Shown: positions 1 through 6,773, numbered from the stretch's first letter. The stretch: DNA of 6,972 bases from an uncultured Collinsella sp. (GCA_959599615.1 CAUGKA010000108.1:1-6972); one strand, 5' to 3'. Notes: generated by a model not told the origin, from the sequence alone. Numbers and translations are program-made.

Positions 1-2
1 AG

Positions 3-179
3 CTCCCCGAGGTCGCAGAGCGCTATAACCTCGACATCTTGGGCCAGCTTCCCATTAATCCGGCACTCGCCGAGGCCTGCGATAAGGGCGAGGTCGAGAC
101 CGCGCTGCCCGATGGCATGTTGCCCAAGGCAGTCTCTGCCGTCGAGGCTATTACCCCGCACGAGACCGACGAGGCCTAA
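3..179 (+). CDS. Mrp/NBP35-family Fe-S carrier ATPase, C-terminal end (partial)
   Basis: This is the last 58 codons of a gene that starts before the window; it ends at TAA 177-179. The readable tail carries VAERYNLDILGQLPINPAL followed by AEACDKGEVE. That pattern (a short strand ending in GxLP, then a proline-containing link and an 'ACDxG' helix) is typical of the C-terminal end of Mrp/ApbC/NBP35 P-loop ATPases, cytosolic scaffolds that bind and transfer iron-sulfur clusters. The Walker motifs and any CxxC cluster ligands lie outside the window, so the family call rests on the tail alone. The final residues (ITPHETDEA) are an acidic tail of no clear function. The next gene starts at the base after the stop, so the two are probably co-transcribed and translationally coupled. 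Another MinD-like ATPase is possible but fits less well. Confidence 0.66.
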   Translation, partial: LPEVAERYNLDILGQLPINPALAEACDKGEVETALPDGMLPKAVSAVEAITPHETDEA

Positions 180-1451
180 GTGAACGCGAGCGCCCTCTAT
201 GACGTCTTGGTAATCGGCGGCGGGGCTTCAGGCCTCGCCGCCGCCATTACGGCCGCACGCGCTGGCAAAAGCGTCTGCATCGTTGAGCGCGATGTCGCCT
301 GCGGCCTCAAGCTCCTTGCGACCGGTAACGGCCGTTGCAACCTCTCCAACGAATCGATTGATCCTCAGCGGTATAACCACCCCGCATTCGTCGAATCCGT
401 CATGGGCCCCCAGCCCGAACAAGAGCTTATGGGTTTCTTCTCCTCGCTGGGCATCATGACAACCTCCGAGGAAGGCCGGCTGTACCCGCGCTCCCTTCGC
501 GCCGAATCGGTGCGCGACGCACTTCTCAACGCTTGCGACCGCCTAGGTATCACCTTAATCTGCGGAGCCAACGTTGCCTCGGCGCACAAAGCTTCCGAAG
601 GCTGGACACTCCAAATAGACCGTCCAGCGCGGGCGCTCAAGGCAAAAAAGCACGATAACCGAAAATCGGAGCTCCGCTCGCTTCGGAAATCGCTCGCCGA
701 TGTCCCTCGCAAGAACGAGGCCCTGCAGGCACATGCCGTAATTATCGCTACGGGCGGCAACCCCACCGGTATCGCCGATACGTTTCGCCTCCCCCTCACT
801 TCGCTGCGCCCCATCCTCTGCCCCGTATCGGCAACGGTCGTTGGCGATCGGGCGGCACTCAAGACGTTGGATGGCCTGCGCGTCCGTGCCCGCTTGACGC
901 TCGCCCACAATCATAATGAGCTCTGGCACGAAGACGGTGAAGTGCTGTTTCGAACCTTCGGTATCTCAGGCGTCGCTGTCTTCAACCTCTCTCGTCGTAT
1001 CCAGCACGGCAATACGATCCTGCTCGACGTTTTCCCCGACCTCTCCAAAGACGAGTTGCTCGATATGCTCAACCGGCGCGTTGAGCTGCTCGGCGGCTTT
1101 TCGCCCCGCGATCCCCGTTGGCTCGACGGCATGCTCGCCCCGCAACTCTCCCGCGTCGTCTGCACAACGTTCGAGCAGTGCCATCCAGGCTCCAACGATG
1201 TCATCCACCTGGTCTCGATCCTCAAACACTTTAAGTTGCTCGTCGAGGGAACAGCCGAGGAGCGCTCAGCGCAGGTCACGCGTGGTGGCATATCTGTCGA
1301 GAGCATCTCAATACCCAGCCTACGCGCGCACAGCGTTGTCGACGCCCCGCTTTACGTCTGCGGTGAAGCGCTCGACATCGACGCCGATTGCGGAGGCTTT
1401 AACCTTGCGTGGGCCTGGATCTCGGGCATTCGCGCTGCAAGCAGCCTGTAG
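180..1451 (+). CDS. HI0933/BaiN-type FAD-dependent oxidoreductase
   Basis: The 423-residue product is a cytosolic flavoprotein of the HI0933/YhiN/BaiN group, often labelled 'aminoacetone oxidase family' or 'NAD(P)/FAD-dependent oxidoreductase'. Its substrate cannot be read from the sequence. Visible motifs: an N-terminal Rossmann dinucleotide loop GGGASG at residues 13-18 with an acidic residue (E36) ending the second strand; the family signature LLATGNGRCNLSN at 45-57; ATGG at 190-193; GEVLFRTFGISGVAVFNLSR from about 253 to 272; and a C-terminal FAD-closing motif CGEALDIDADCGGFNLAWAW at 394-413. Length is near the usual 400-420. The start is a GTG directly after the upstream TAA, with a weak GAGG (171-174) five bases before it; the FAD loop so close to the N-terminus supports this start. 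Two oddities: a basic stretch at about 148-183 (roughly 12 Lys/Arg in 36 residues) and a shortened, altered segment after ATGG, where relatives usually have an SxPxxGSxGxGY-like loop. Confidence 0.87.
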   Translation: MNASALYDVLVIGGGASGLAAAITAARAGKSVCIVERDVACGLKLLATGNGRCNLSNESIDPQRYNHPAFVESVMGPQPEQELMGFFSSLGIMTTSEEGRLYPRSLRAESVRDALLNACDRLGITLICGANVASAHKASEGWTLQIDRPARALKAKKHDNRKSELRSLRKSLADVPRKNEALQAHAVIIATGGNPTGIADTFRLPLTSLRPILCPVSATVVGDRAALKTLDGLRVRARLTLAHNHNELWHEDGEVLFRTFGISGVAVFNLSRRIQHGNTILLDVFPDLSKDELLDMLNRRVELLGGFSPRDPRWLDGMLAPQLSRVVCTTFEQCHPGSNDVIHLVSILKHFKLLVEGTAEERSAQVTRGGISVESISIPSLRAHSVVDAPLYVCGEALDIDADCGGFNLAWAWISGIRAASSL

Positions 1452-1481
1452 CCGCGCAGTCTATAATCAAAAACGCATTCG

Positions 1482-1512
1482 GGCCGTCTGGGATACCGGA
1501 CGGCCTCTTTCT
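1482..1512 (+). terminator. Hairpin terminator after the HI0933-type flavoprotein gene
   Basis: A 10-bp stem pairs 1482-1491 with 1496-1505 around a GATA tetraloop (1492-1495). It is followed by the T-rich tract TCTTTCTT (1506-1513). One of the ten pairs is T1489/G1498, a G-U pair in plus-strand RNA but an A-C mismatch on the other strand, so the structure is suited to plus-strand transcription. It lies 30 bases after the stop codon at 1449-1451 and 14 bases before the AAGGAG of the next gene. The T tract is interrupted by C, so termination may be partial, and a leader hairpin role for the next gene is an alternative. Confidence 0.66.
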
Positions 1513-1519
1513 TGCCTCT

Positions 1520-1525
1520 AAGGAG
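1520..1525 (+). promoter_or_regulatory. Ribosome binding site fixing the COG2509 gene start
   Basis: AAGGAG lies six bases before ATG 1532-1534. It decides the start against an upstream in-frame start at 1409 that lies inside the preceding gene. The extra N-terminal residues from that upstream start would be encoded across the terminator hairpin. Confidence 0.85.
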
Positions 1526-1531
1526 ACCTCG

Positions 1532-3172
1532 ATGATTGAAATCACCCAAGTCAACGCGTCGCTCAATGAAGCCGGCGATGAAAATGCCTGTCTCATTGTT
1601 GGCAAGCGAGTCGCCAAGCGCGTCCTACGTTGCAAGGACTCCGAGATCAAGTCCATCGAGCTCCACCGCAAGTCAATCGACGCTCGCAAAAAACGAGACG
1701 TCCATTTTATCCTGAGCTTTCGTGTTGAGCTGACTAGTCCCCACCTCGAGCGAGAAGCGGTCGACAGCGTTGCCGAGCGTGACCGCTCACGCGTACGCGC
1801 GATAGAAGACGATGAGCCTTCATTCCCCTCCCCCGCCTCCGACGCACCTCAAGAACGCCCTGTCGTTGTCGGCGCCGGATGCGCCGGCCTTTTCGCTGCG
1901 CTTACGCTCGCCGAAGCAGGTCTTAAGCCCTTGCTCATCGAGCGCGGCGACCCGGCATTTCGCCGCTCGCAGGCGATCGACCTCTTTCTAAAGGAGCGCA
2001 TCCTCGACCCCGAGAGCAATATCCAGTTTGGCCTGGGCGGCGCGGGGACTTTCTCGGACGGCAAGCTCAATACGGGAACCAAAAATCCCGCCCATCGCCT
2101 TATCCTCGAAACCTTCGTCGAGGCGGGTGCGCCCCGCGATATTCTGTGGGATGCCAAGCCGCACATTGGCTCCGACATCCTTCCCAAGGTTGTCACCGCT
2201 ATATCCCAGCGCATCGAGCAGCTCGGAGGTGTCGTCCGTTATCGAACAAAGCTCGTCGACATTCGCATCGACGCGTCTGGCGCCATCACCGGCATTGATG
2301 TCCAATCGTCCCAAGACGCCGCTTACGAGTCAATCGAGACAAAGCACCTCATCCTCGCCTGCGGGCATTCTGCTCGCGATATTTTTGAGCTCCTTAAGGA
2401 CCACAACGTGGCCCTCGCACAAAAGACCTTTGCCATGGGCGTTCGCATCGAGCATCCGCAACGTGACATCGACCGAGCCCAATATGGAGCCTCGGCGGGA
2501 CATCCAGCGCTCGGGGCGGCCCCCTACAAACTTGTTGCCCATCTTCCCAACGGCCGCAGCGTGTTCTCGTTTTGCATGTGCCCCGGCGGGCAGGTTGTCG
2601 CCGCCTCTTCCGAGCAGGGCCATCTGTGCGTCAACGGGGCCAGTCTCAATGCCCGCGACGGACGCAACGCAAATGCCGCCCTGCTCGTTAACGTCACGCC
2701 TGAGGACCTTCCCAACAATGACCCGCTCGCCGGCATCGAGCTCCAGCGTGCCTGCGAGGCGGCCGCCTATCGCCTGGGCGGTTCCAACTGGAACGCACCA
2801 GCACAGCTCGTCGGAGATTTCCTCGCAGGACGCGCCAGTAAGGCGCCCGGAAAGGTAAAGCCCACCTATCCGCTCGGTGTGACCTGGACGGCAATTGACG
2901 AAGCCCTGCCGCAGCATATCATCGAGTCGCTCCGCCTGGGACTTCCCCTACTCGGAAAAAAGCTACGCGGCTACGACTGCCCCGATGCCGTTCTTACCGG
3001 CGTGGAGACTCGTTCGAGCTCACCGGTCACTGTCACCCGAGACCGAACGTGCCATGCCGTGTCGACCCCGGGCCTCTACCCTTGTGGTGAGGGAGCTGGA
3101 TATGCCGGCGGCATCATGAGCGCGGCCACCGACGGCATCCGTTGTGCCGAAGCCCTGATCGCAGACCTCTAA
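1532..3172 (+). CDS. COG2509-type FAD-dependent dehydrogenase (uncharacterised)
   Basis: The 546-residue product belongs to the large uncharacterised flavoprotein family COG2509, usually annotated 'NAD(P)/FAD-dependent oxidoreductase' or 'FAD-dependent protein'. The reaction and substrate are unknown. An N-terminal domain of about 100 residues includes the family motif SIDARKKRDVHFILSFRV (about 47-64). An acidic, proline-rich link (about 91-109) follows. The FAD-binding Rossmann loop is VVVGAGCAG (111-119), preceding a helix and an acidic strand end (LLIERG). The highly conserved block FGLGGAGTFSDGKLNTGTK starts near 166. The C-terminus has the FAD-closing motif CGEGAGYAGGIMSAATDG (518-535). 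Length matches the family (about 530-550). The ATG at 1532 has a strong AAGGAG six bases upstream. No membrane segment or signal peptide is visible. The gene is separated from the previous flavoprotein by a probable terminator and converges with uvrB. No frameshift or missing core motif was seen. Confidence 0.88.
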   Translation: MIEITQVNASLNEAGDENACLIVGKRVAKRVLRCKDSEIKSIELHRKSIDARKKRDVHFILSFRVELTSPHLEREAVDSVAERDRSRVRAIEDDEPSFPSPASDAPQERPVVVGAGCAGLFAALTLAEAGLKPLLIERGDPAFRRSQAIDLFLKERILDPESNIQFGLGGAGTFSDGKLNTGTKNPAHRLILETFVEAGAPRDILWDAKPHIGSDILPKVVTAISQRIEQLGGVVRYRTKLVDIRIDASGAITGIDVQSSQDAAYESIETKHLILACGHSARDIFELLKDHNVALAQKTFAMGVRIEHPQRDIDRAQYGASAGHPALGAAPYKLVAHLPNGRSVFSFCMCPGGQVVAASSEQGHLCVNGASLNARDGRNANAALLVNVTPEDLPNNDPLAGIELQRACEAAAYRLGGSNWNAPAQLVGDFLAGRASKAPGKVKPTYPLGVTWTAIDEALPQHIIESLRLGLPLLGKKLRGYDCPDAVLTGVETRSSSPVTVTRDRTCHAVSTPGLYPCGEGAGYAGGIMSAATDGIRCAEALIADL

Positions 3173-3191
3173 CGCACGAATTCCAGCGCGC

Positions 3192-3233
3192 AAAAGACAC
3201 AGGCCCCAAGCTCCACAGGGAACTCGGGGCCTG
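3192..3233 (-). terminator. uvrB terminator in the convergent intergenic region
   Basis: The outer stem pairs 3226-3233 with 3200-3207 (8 bp, CAGGCCCC/GGGGCCTG). In minus-strand RNA pairing continues through 3219-3225 with 3208-3214, including two G-U pairs, giving 15 bp closed by a 4-base loop (3215-3218). In plus-strand RNA the same two positions are A-C mismatches. On the minus strand the hairpin begins four bases after the uvrB stop and is followed by TGTCTTTT (3199-3192). This is a good Rho-independent terminator for uvrB. The plus strand has only a weaker T-rich stretch (3234-3247), so termination of the COG2509 gene here is plausible but less certain. Confidence 0.82.
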
Positions 3234-3237
3234 TTCA

Positions 3238-5478
3238 CTATTTCTTAAACCGTGCACCCTGGCGTTTTCTGCCCGATGCGAACGTGGAACCCTTGCGGGC
3301 CTGCGAACGTAAGCGCTCGATCGTCTCGTCCTCAGACGCACCCTCGAGCATCGCCCGAATCTGAACGACGGCATCGCGCAGGCGCGCCGCCTCCTCAAAG
3401 TCCATGGCGGCAGAAGCGTTACGCATATCCTCTTCCATGGTTTCGACGATCCGCACGAGCTCGTCATGCGGCAGTTCTTCCAACTGCTCCGCAAGTGTCT
3501 GCTCGGGCGCCACCGTTTCCGGCACGCCACCCTCGCCCAACTCATCGGGCGTATAGAATGCGCCATGGCCAAGAGAGTCGCCCTTCGAGCGTCCCTTGGA
3601 ACCCACGGTTTTTTCGGCCTCGGCAATAAAACTTGAGATGTCGTTGATGGCCTTGCGCACCGTCTTGGGCACAATGCCATGTTCTTCGTTATATGCCATC
3701 TGAATCTCGCGACGGCGCTGCGTCTCCTCGATGGCTTCTTTCATCGAATCGGTCACAACGTCTGCATACATGATGACTTCGCCATCGGCGTTACGGGCCG
3801 CGCGGCCAATCGTCTGAATCAGCGAACGGCGGTTGCGCAAGAAGCCTTCCTTATCGGCATCGAGAATTGCCACCAGTGAGACCTCGGGGAGATCCAAGCC
3901 CTCGCGAAGCAGGTTGATGCCAACGAGAACATCAATCTTTCCCTCGCGCAGCGTTCGCAGGATCTCGACACGGTCCATCGTCGCTGTATCGGAGTGCATG
4001 TAATTGACCTTAATGCCGGCATCAAGCAGATGGTCGGTCAGGTCCTCGGCCATGCGCTTGGTGAGCGTGGTCACCAGCACGCGCTCCTTGCGGGCAACGC
4101 GCTCGCGAATCTCGTCCTCAAGATCGTCAATCTGCCCACGAACCGGACGCACATCGATCTTGGGGTCGAGCAGACCGGTCGGACGAATAATCTGCTCCAC
4201 GTCGTTTTGGCTCACCCGCAGCTCGTAGTCGCCCGGTGTGGCCGAAACATAGATAAACTGGGGTATCCTTGCCTCAAACTCATCGAAACGAAGCGGGCGA
4301 TTATCGAGTGCCGAGGGCAGGCGAAAACCGTGTTCCACCAGCGTTACCTTACGCGAGCGGTCACCTTCGTGCATACCGCGAATCTGCGGCACCGTCACAT
4401 GGCTCTCATCGATGATGCAGAGCATGTCCTTAGGAAAGTAATCGATCAGGGTAAACGGCGGCTCACCCGGCTTGCGACCGTCCAGATGACGCGAGTAGTT
4501 CTCGATGCCGTTGCAAAAGCCCATCGTCTCGAGCATCTCAAGATCATAATCGGTGCGCTGCTGCAGACGCTGCGCCTCGAGCAACTTGTCAGTCGCCTTG
4601 AGCTCCGCCACGCGCTTCTCGCACTCTTCGCTGATCGATTTCAGAGCCGCCTTGACCTTCGGCTTCTCGGTCACGTAGTGCGATGCCGGCCATACGGGGA
4701 TGGCCTCGTACTCACGAAGCATCTCTCCGGTGACCTCATCGATCTCGGCTATCAGTTCAACCTCGTCACCAAAGAACTCAAACCGCAACGGATGCTCGGC
4801 ATAAGGCGGATACACGTCGACGACATCACCGCGCACGCGGAACGTGCCGCGCGCCAGGTCATAGTCATTGCGATCATATTGAATGTCGATAAGCGCATGG
4901 ATAAAGTCATCGCGCTCGAGCGGCACCTTCTTGTCGACGTTTGGAGCCAGACCCGCATAGTCCTCAGGAGAGCCAATGCCATAGATACACGAGACCGATG
5001 CGACAACGATCACATCGCGTCGAGATAGCAGCGATGCGGTCGCCTGATGGCGCAGCATCTCGACCTCTTCGTTAATCGAGGAGTCTTTCTCGATATATGT
5101 ATCGCTTTGCGGCACATACGCCTCGGGCTGATAGTAGTCGTAGTACGAGACAAAGTAGACCACAGCGTTGTTGGGAAAGAACTCTTTGAGCTCGCTCGCA
5201 AGCTGAGCGGCGAGCGTTTTATTGGGAGCCATGACCAGCGTCGGCTTCCCCAGGGCCTCAATAGTCTTAGCCATCGTGAAGGTCTTGCCCGAACCAGTCA
5301 CGCCCAGCAAAACCTGATAGCGATCTCCATCCCTCACACCCTGCACAAGCGACTCAATGGCCTTAGGCTGAGAACCTGCAGGCTCATAAGGAGATACAAC
5401 CTTAAATGGCACCTCAGAGCCCTCAACGCCAAAACGTTTGAGCTCTCCTCCAACACGCTCAACTTCAAATTCCGCCAT
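3238..5478 (-). CDS. uvrB: Excinuclease ABC subunit B
   Basis: The 746-residue product is UvrB, the damage-verifying helicase-like subunit of nucleotide excision repair. It is loaded onto DNA by UvrA, checks the strand with its beta-hairpin, and recruits UvrC for incision. Motifs seen: Walker A GVTGSGKT (59-66); the aromatic beta-hairpin region with SYYDYYQPEAYVPQ (111-124); helicase motif II DESH (357-360); VSATPGDYE (411-419); GINLLREGLDLPE (520-532); QTIGRAAR (555-562); and a C-terminal UVR domain (about 671-710) that in known UvrB contacts UvrC. The protein is longer than E. coli UvrB (673 residues), through about 15-20 extra N-terminal residues, a linker before the UVR domain, and a 36-residue lysine/arginine-rich tail. 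The ATG at 5478 has AGGAG (5484-5488) five bases upstream. The gene is last in the coaE cluster and ends just before a strong terminator. Confidence 0.98.
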   Translation of the reverse strand: MAEFEVERVGGELKRFGVEGSEVPFKVVSPYEPAGSQPKAIESLVQGVRDGDRYQVLLGVTGSGKTFTMAKTIEALGKPTLVMAPNKTLAAQLASELKEFFPNNAVVYFVSYYDYYQPEAYVPQSDTYIEKDSSINEEVEMLRHQATASLLSRRDVIVVASVSCIYGIGSPEDYAGLAPNVDKKVPLERDDFIHALIDIQYDRNDYDLARGTFRVRGDVVDVYPPYAEHPLRFEFFGDEVELIAEIDEVTGEMLREYEAIPVWPASHYVTEKPKVKAALKSISEECEKRVAELKATDKLLEAQRLQQRTDYDLEMLETMGFCNGIENYSRHLDGRKPGEPPFTLIDYFPKDMLCIIDESHVTVPQIRGMHEGDRSRKVTLVEHGFRLPSALDNRPLRFDEFEARIPQFIYVSATPGDYELRVSQNDVEQIIRPTGLLDPKIDVRPVRGQIDDLEDEIRERVARKERVLVTTLTKRMAEDLTDHLLDAGIKVNYMHSDTATMDRVEILRTLREGKIDVLVGINLLREGLDLPEVSLVAILDADKEGFLRNRRSLIQTIGRAARNADGEVIMYADVVTDSMKEAIEETQRRREIQMAYNEEHGIVPKTVRKAINDISSFIAEAEKTVGSKGRSKGDSLGHGAFYTPDELGEGGVPETVAPEQTLAEQLEELPHDELVRIVETMEEDMRNASAAMDFEEAARLRDAVVQIRAMLEGASEDETIERLRSQARKGSTFASGRKRQGARFKK

Positions 5479-5483
5479 GGATA

Positions 5484-5488
5484 CTCCT
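5484..5488 (-). promoter_or_regulatory. uvrB ribosome binding site
   Basis: AGGAG on the minus strand lies five bases before the ATG at 5478. It supports the slightly extended N-terminus of this UvrB compared with proteobacterial forms. Confidence 0.8.
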
Positions 5489-5529
5489 AACTCATATATC
5501 TGCAGTATACGCAGGCGGCAGACATAGTC

Positions 5530-6111
5530 CTATACGAACCGATCGGGATAGAGGGTCTTGTAGCGAACCCAGGCATTATTGACACGAATCAGATACGCCT
5601 GCGTCTCGGGAAAGGTGATTGCATTATGAAGCGACGTGCTCTGCTGCGCCCAACCGTCGACATTGCCCATGCCAGCGTTATAGGCGGCAATGGCGCTATC
5701 CGTCGACCCATTGAAATAGGTCAGAAGATACGAGAGGTATGCGCAGCCAAACTCGATATTGGTAGCCGGATCGTTAAGGTTGTCGACCGAATACTCGTCA
5801 CCGTCGACAAGGCCCTTGGTGATCATATCCTGAGCAGTCACAGGCATCAGCTGCATCAATCCCTGAGCACCCTGATTCGACTCAGCCTCGGGATCCCAAT
5901 TCGATTCCGACTTAATGACAGCGCACACCAGATACGGATCCAGATTATGCGAAATACTCGATTGCTTCACATACGCCTCGTGGTCAATGGGATACAGCGG
6001 CTTAAAGAAAGCCGCGGGAGCACACGAGTAAACGAATGAGATAAGGCCGAAGGCAAAAACGGCAGCCAGCGGAATAAGGCGATACCACGCAAAGAAACGT
6101 GTCTTAGGCAT
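5530..6111 (-). CDS. Membrane-anchored lytic transglycosylase (SLT/GH23 family)
   Basis: The 193-residue product resembles the soluble lytic transglycosylase catalytic domain, which cleaves the MurNAc-GlcNAc bond of peptidoglycan to leave a 1,6-anhydro end. A basic N-terminus is followed by one hydrophobic segment (about 11-29), so it is probably an inner-membrane anchor or signal peptide with the domain outside. The domain shows the catalytic glutamate E69 in IKSESNWDP, GLMQLMP (84-90), the conserved AAYNAG (142-147), and a C-terminal ETQAYLIRVNNAW-type helix. Length fits a minimal Slt domain plus anchor. Two in-frame ATGs exist, at 6117 and 6111. AAGGAGG (6118-6124) directly abuts the first but is six bases from the second, so 6111 is chosen. 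The gene overlaps the coaE end by 8 bp and precedes uvrB by 51 bp. A cysteine at residue 30 after the hydrophobic segment resembles a lipobox, but the preceding tyrosine is atypical. Confidence 0.9.
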   Translation of the reverse strand: MPKTRFFAWYRLIPLAAVFAFGLISFVYSCAPAAFFKPLYPIDHEAYVKQSSISHNLDPYLVCAVIKSESNWDPEAESNQGAQGLMQLMPVTAQDMITKGLVDGDEYSVDNLNDPATNIEFGCAYLSYLLTYFNGSTDSAIAAYNAGMGNVDGWAQQSTSLHNAITFPETQAYLIRVNNAWVRYKTLYPDRFV

Positions 6112-6745
6112 CGGCATCCTCCTTATTCGCAGTGTCTATAAACCCATGGCATGCAAGCCATGAGTCAAGCTGCTCAAAGAGCGAATTATCGCCTGCGGCA
6201 TTATCAATCACCGTTGTAGCGAGATTGCACAGCGCAGACTCATCGGGCTGGCAAGCAGAACGGGCATCGAAATCAGATGGCTCCATGCCACGCTGAATAG
6301 CACGCTCGCGACGAACTGACAAAGGGGCGCTGATGACCAGAATTTCATCAGCCAAGCCAAATGCATCCTCAAAACCAGTCGGAGCAGAAACCTCGACCAC
6401 CGCAAAGGGATAACGGGGGGAAGAAACCGTGCAGCAAACCGGATCAAGAATCCTCAGTGACAGCTGCTCAATGAGAACGGGGTGCACAATGCCATTGAGC
6501 CTCGCGACCGCATCAGGAGAAACAAAAGCTCGAGAAGCGAGTATGTTACGGCGAACGCCGCCCTCCTCGTCCAAAATATCCCAGCCAAATTCTTCCGCGA
6601 GGGCATTGACGATATCGGAGCCTGGCACATACAGCGATTTGGCAAGTTCGTCCAGATCGATGAGCATGGCGCCATGAGATTCGAGATAGCGGCAGGCAGT
6701 CGACTTACCTGAAGCAATATTGCCCAAGACAAAAACGGTAAACAT
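6104..6745 (-). CDS. coaE: Dephospho-CoA kinase
   Basis: The 213-residue cytosolic enzyme uses ATP to phosphorylate the ribose 3'-hydroxyl of dephospho-CoA, the final step of coenzyme A synthesis. The P-loop is GNIASGKST (8-16), followed by IDLDELAK (29-36) with the expected acidic residue D32, then VRRNIL (64-69), the strongly conserved LNGIVHP (83-89), and a lid region RRERAIQRG (145-153). TTVIDNAAG near the C-terminus (177-185) matches the usual 'vIdN.G' end. The usual PLLFE-like block is replaced by APTGFE (121-126), preceded by a short Cys/Ser/Pro-containing insert (about 101-113). The ATG at 6745 is chosen because GGGAGG (6751-6756) lies five bases upstream and the P-loop then begins at residue 8. 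An in-frame GTG at 6937 would read through the upstream terminator hairpin and leader. The gene is first in a probable coaE - transglycosylase - uvrB operon. Confidence 0.95.
   Translation of the reverse strand: MFTVFVLGNIASGKSTACRYLESHGAMLIDLDELAKSLYVPGSDIVNALAEEFGWDILDEEGGVRRNILASRAFVSPDAVARLNGIVHPVLIEQLSLRILDPVCCTVSSPRYPFAVVEVSAPTGFEDAFGLADEILVISAPLSVRRERAIQRGMEPSDFDARSACQPDESALCNLATTVIDNAAGDNSLFEQLDSWLACHGFIDTANKEDADA
6118..6124 (-). promoter_or_regulatory. Ribosome binding site deciding the transglycosylase start
   Basis: AAGGAGG on the minus strand lies within the 3' end of coaE. It abuts an ATG at 6117 with no spacer but is six bases from the in-frame ATG at 6111, which makes the second ATG the likely start. 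Confidence 0.8.
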
Positions 6746-6750
6746 CAAGT

Positions 6751-6756
6751 CCTCCC
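6751..6756 (-). promoter_or_regulatory. coaE ribosome binding site
   Basis: GGGAGG on the minus strand, five bases before the ATG at 6745. It fixes the start of coaE at the kinase P-loop domain. Confidence 0.85.
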
Positions 6757-6773
6757 TAACGCCAATGGGAGTT

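Noticed and set aside
1409..1531. An upstream in-frame start for the COG2509 gene
   Set aside because: It would overlap the previous gene and read through the terminator hairpin, while ATG 1532 has an ideal AAGGAG six bases before it and gives the normal family length.
3994..5028. A 344-codon open frame on the plus strand, antisense to uvrB
   Set aside because: It lies wholly inside uvrB, which is unambiguous from its motifs. The translation shows no recognisable domain, and long antisense frames are common in GC-rich genes with biased codon use.
5047..5490. A 147-codon plus-strand open frame opposite the start of uvrB
   Set aside because: It is antisense to the conserved Walker A and beta-hairpin region of uvrB, lacks domain features, and ends at the uvrB ribosome binding site.
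5504..5532. A TATACT -10-like element before uvrB
   Set aside because: No -35 better than three matches is found at 16-17 bases, and the spacing to the upstream gene suggests an operon. It is too weak to list as a promoter.
6409..6421. A run of six G within coaE as a possible frameshift site
   Set aside because: Conserved motifs before (LNGIVHP) and after (the RRERAIQRG lid and VIDN) lie in the same frame, so no frameshift is present.
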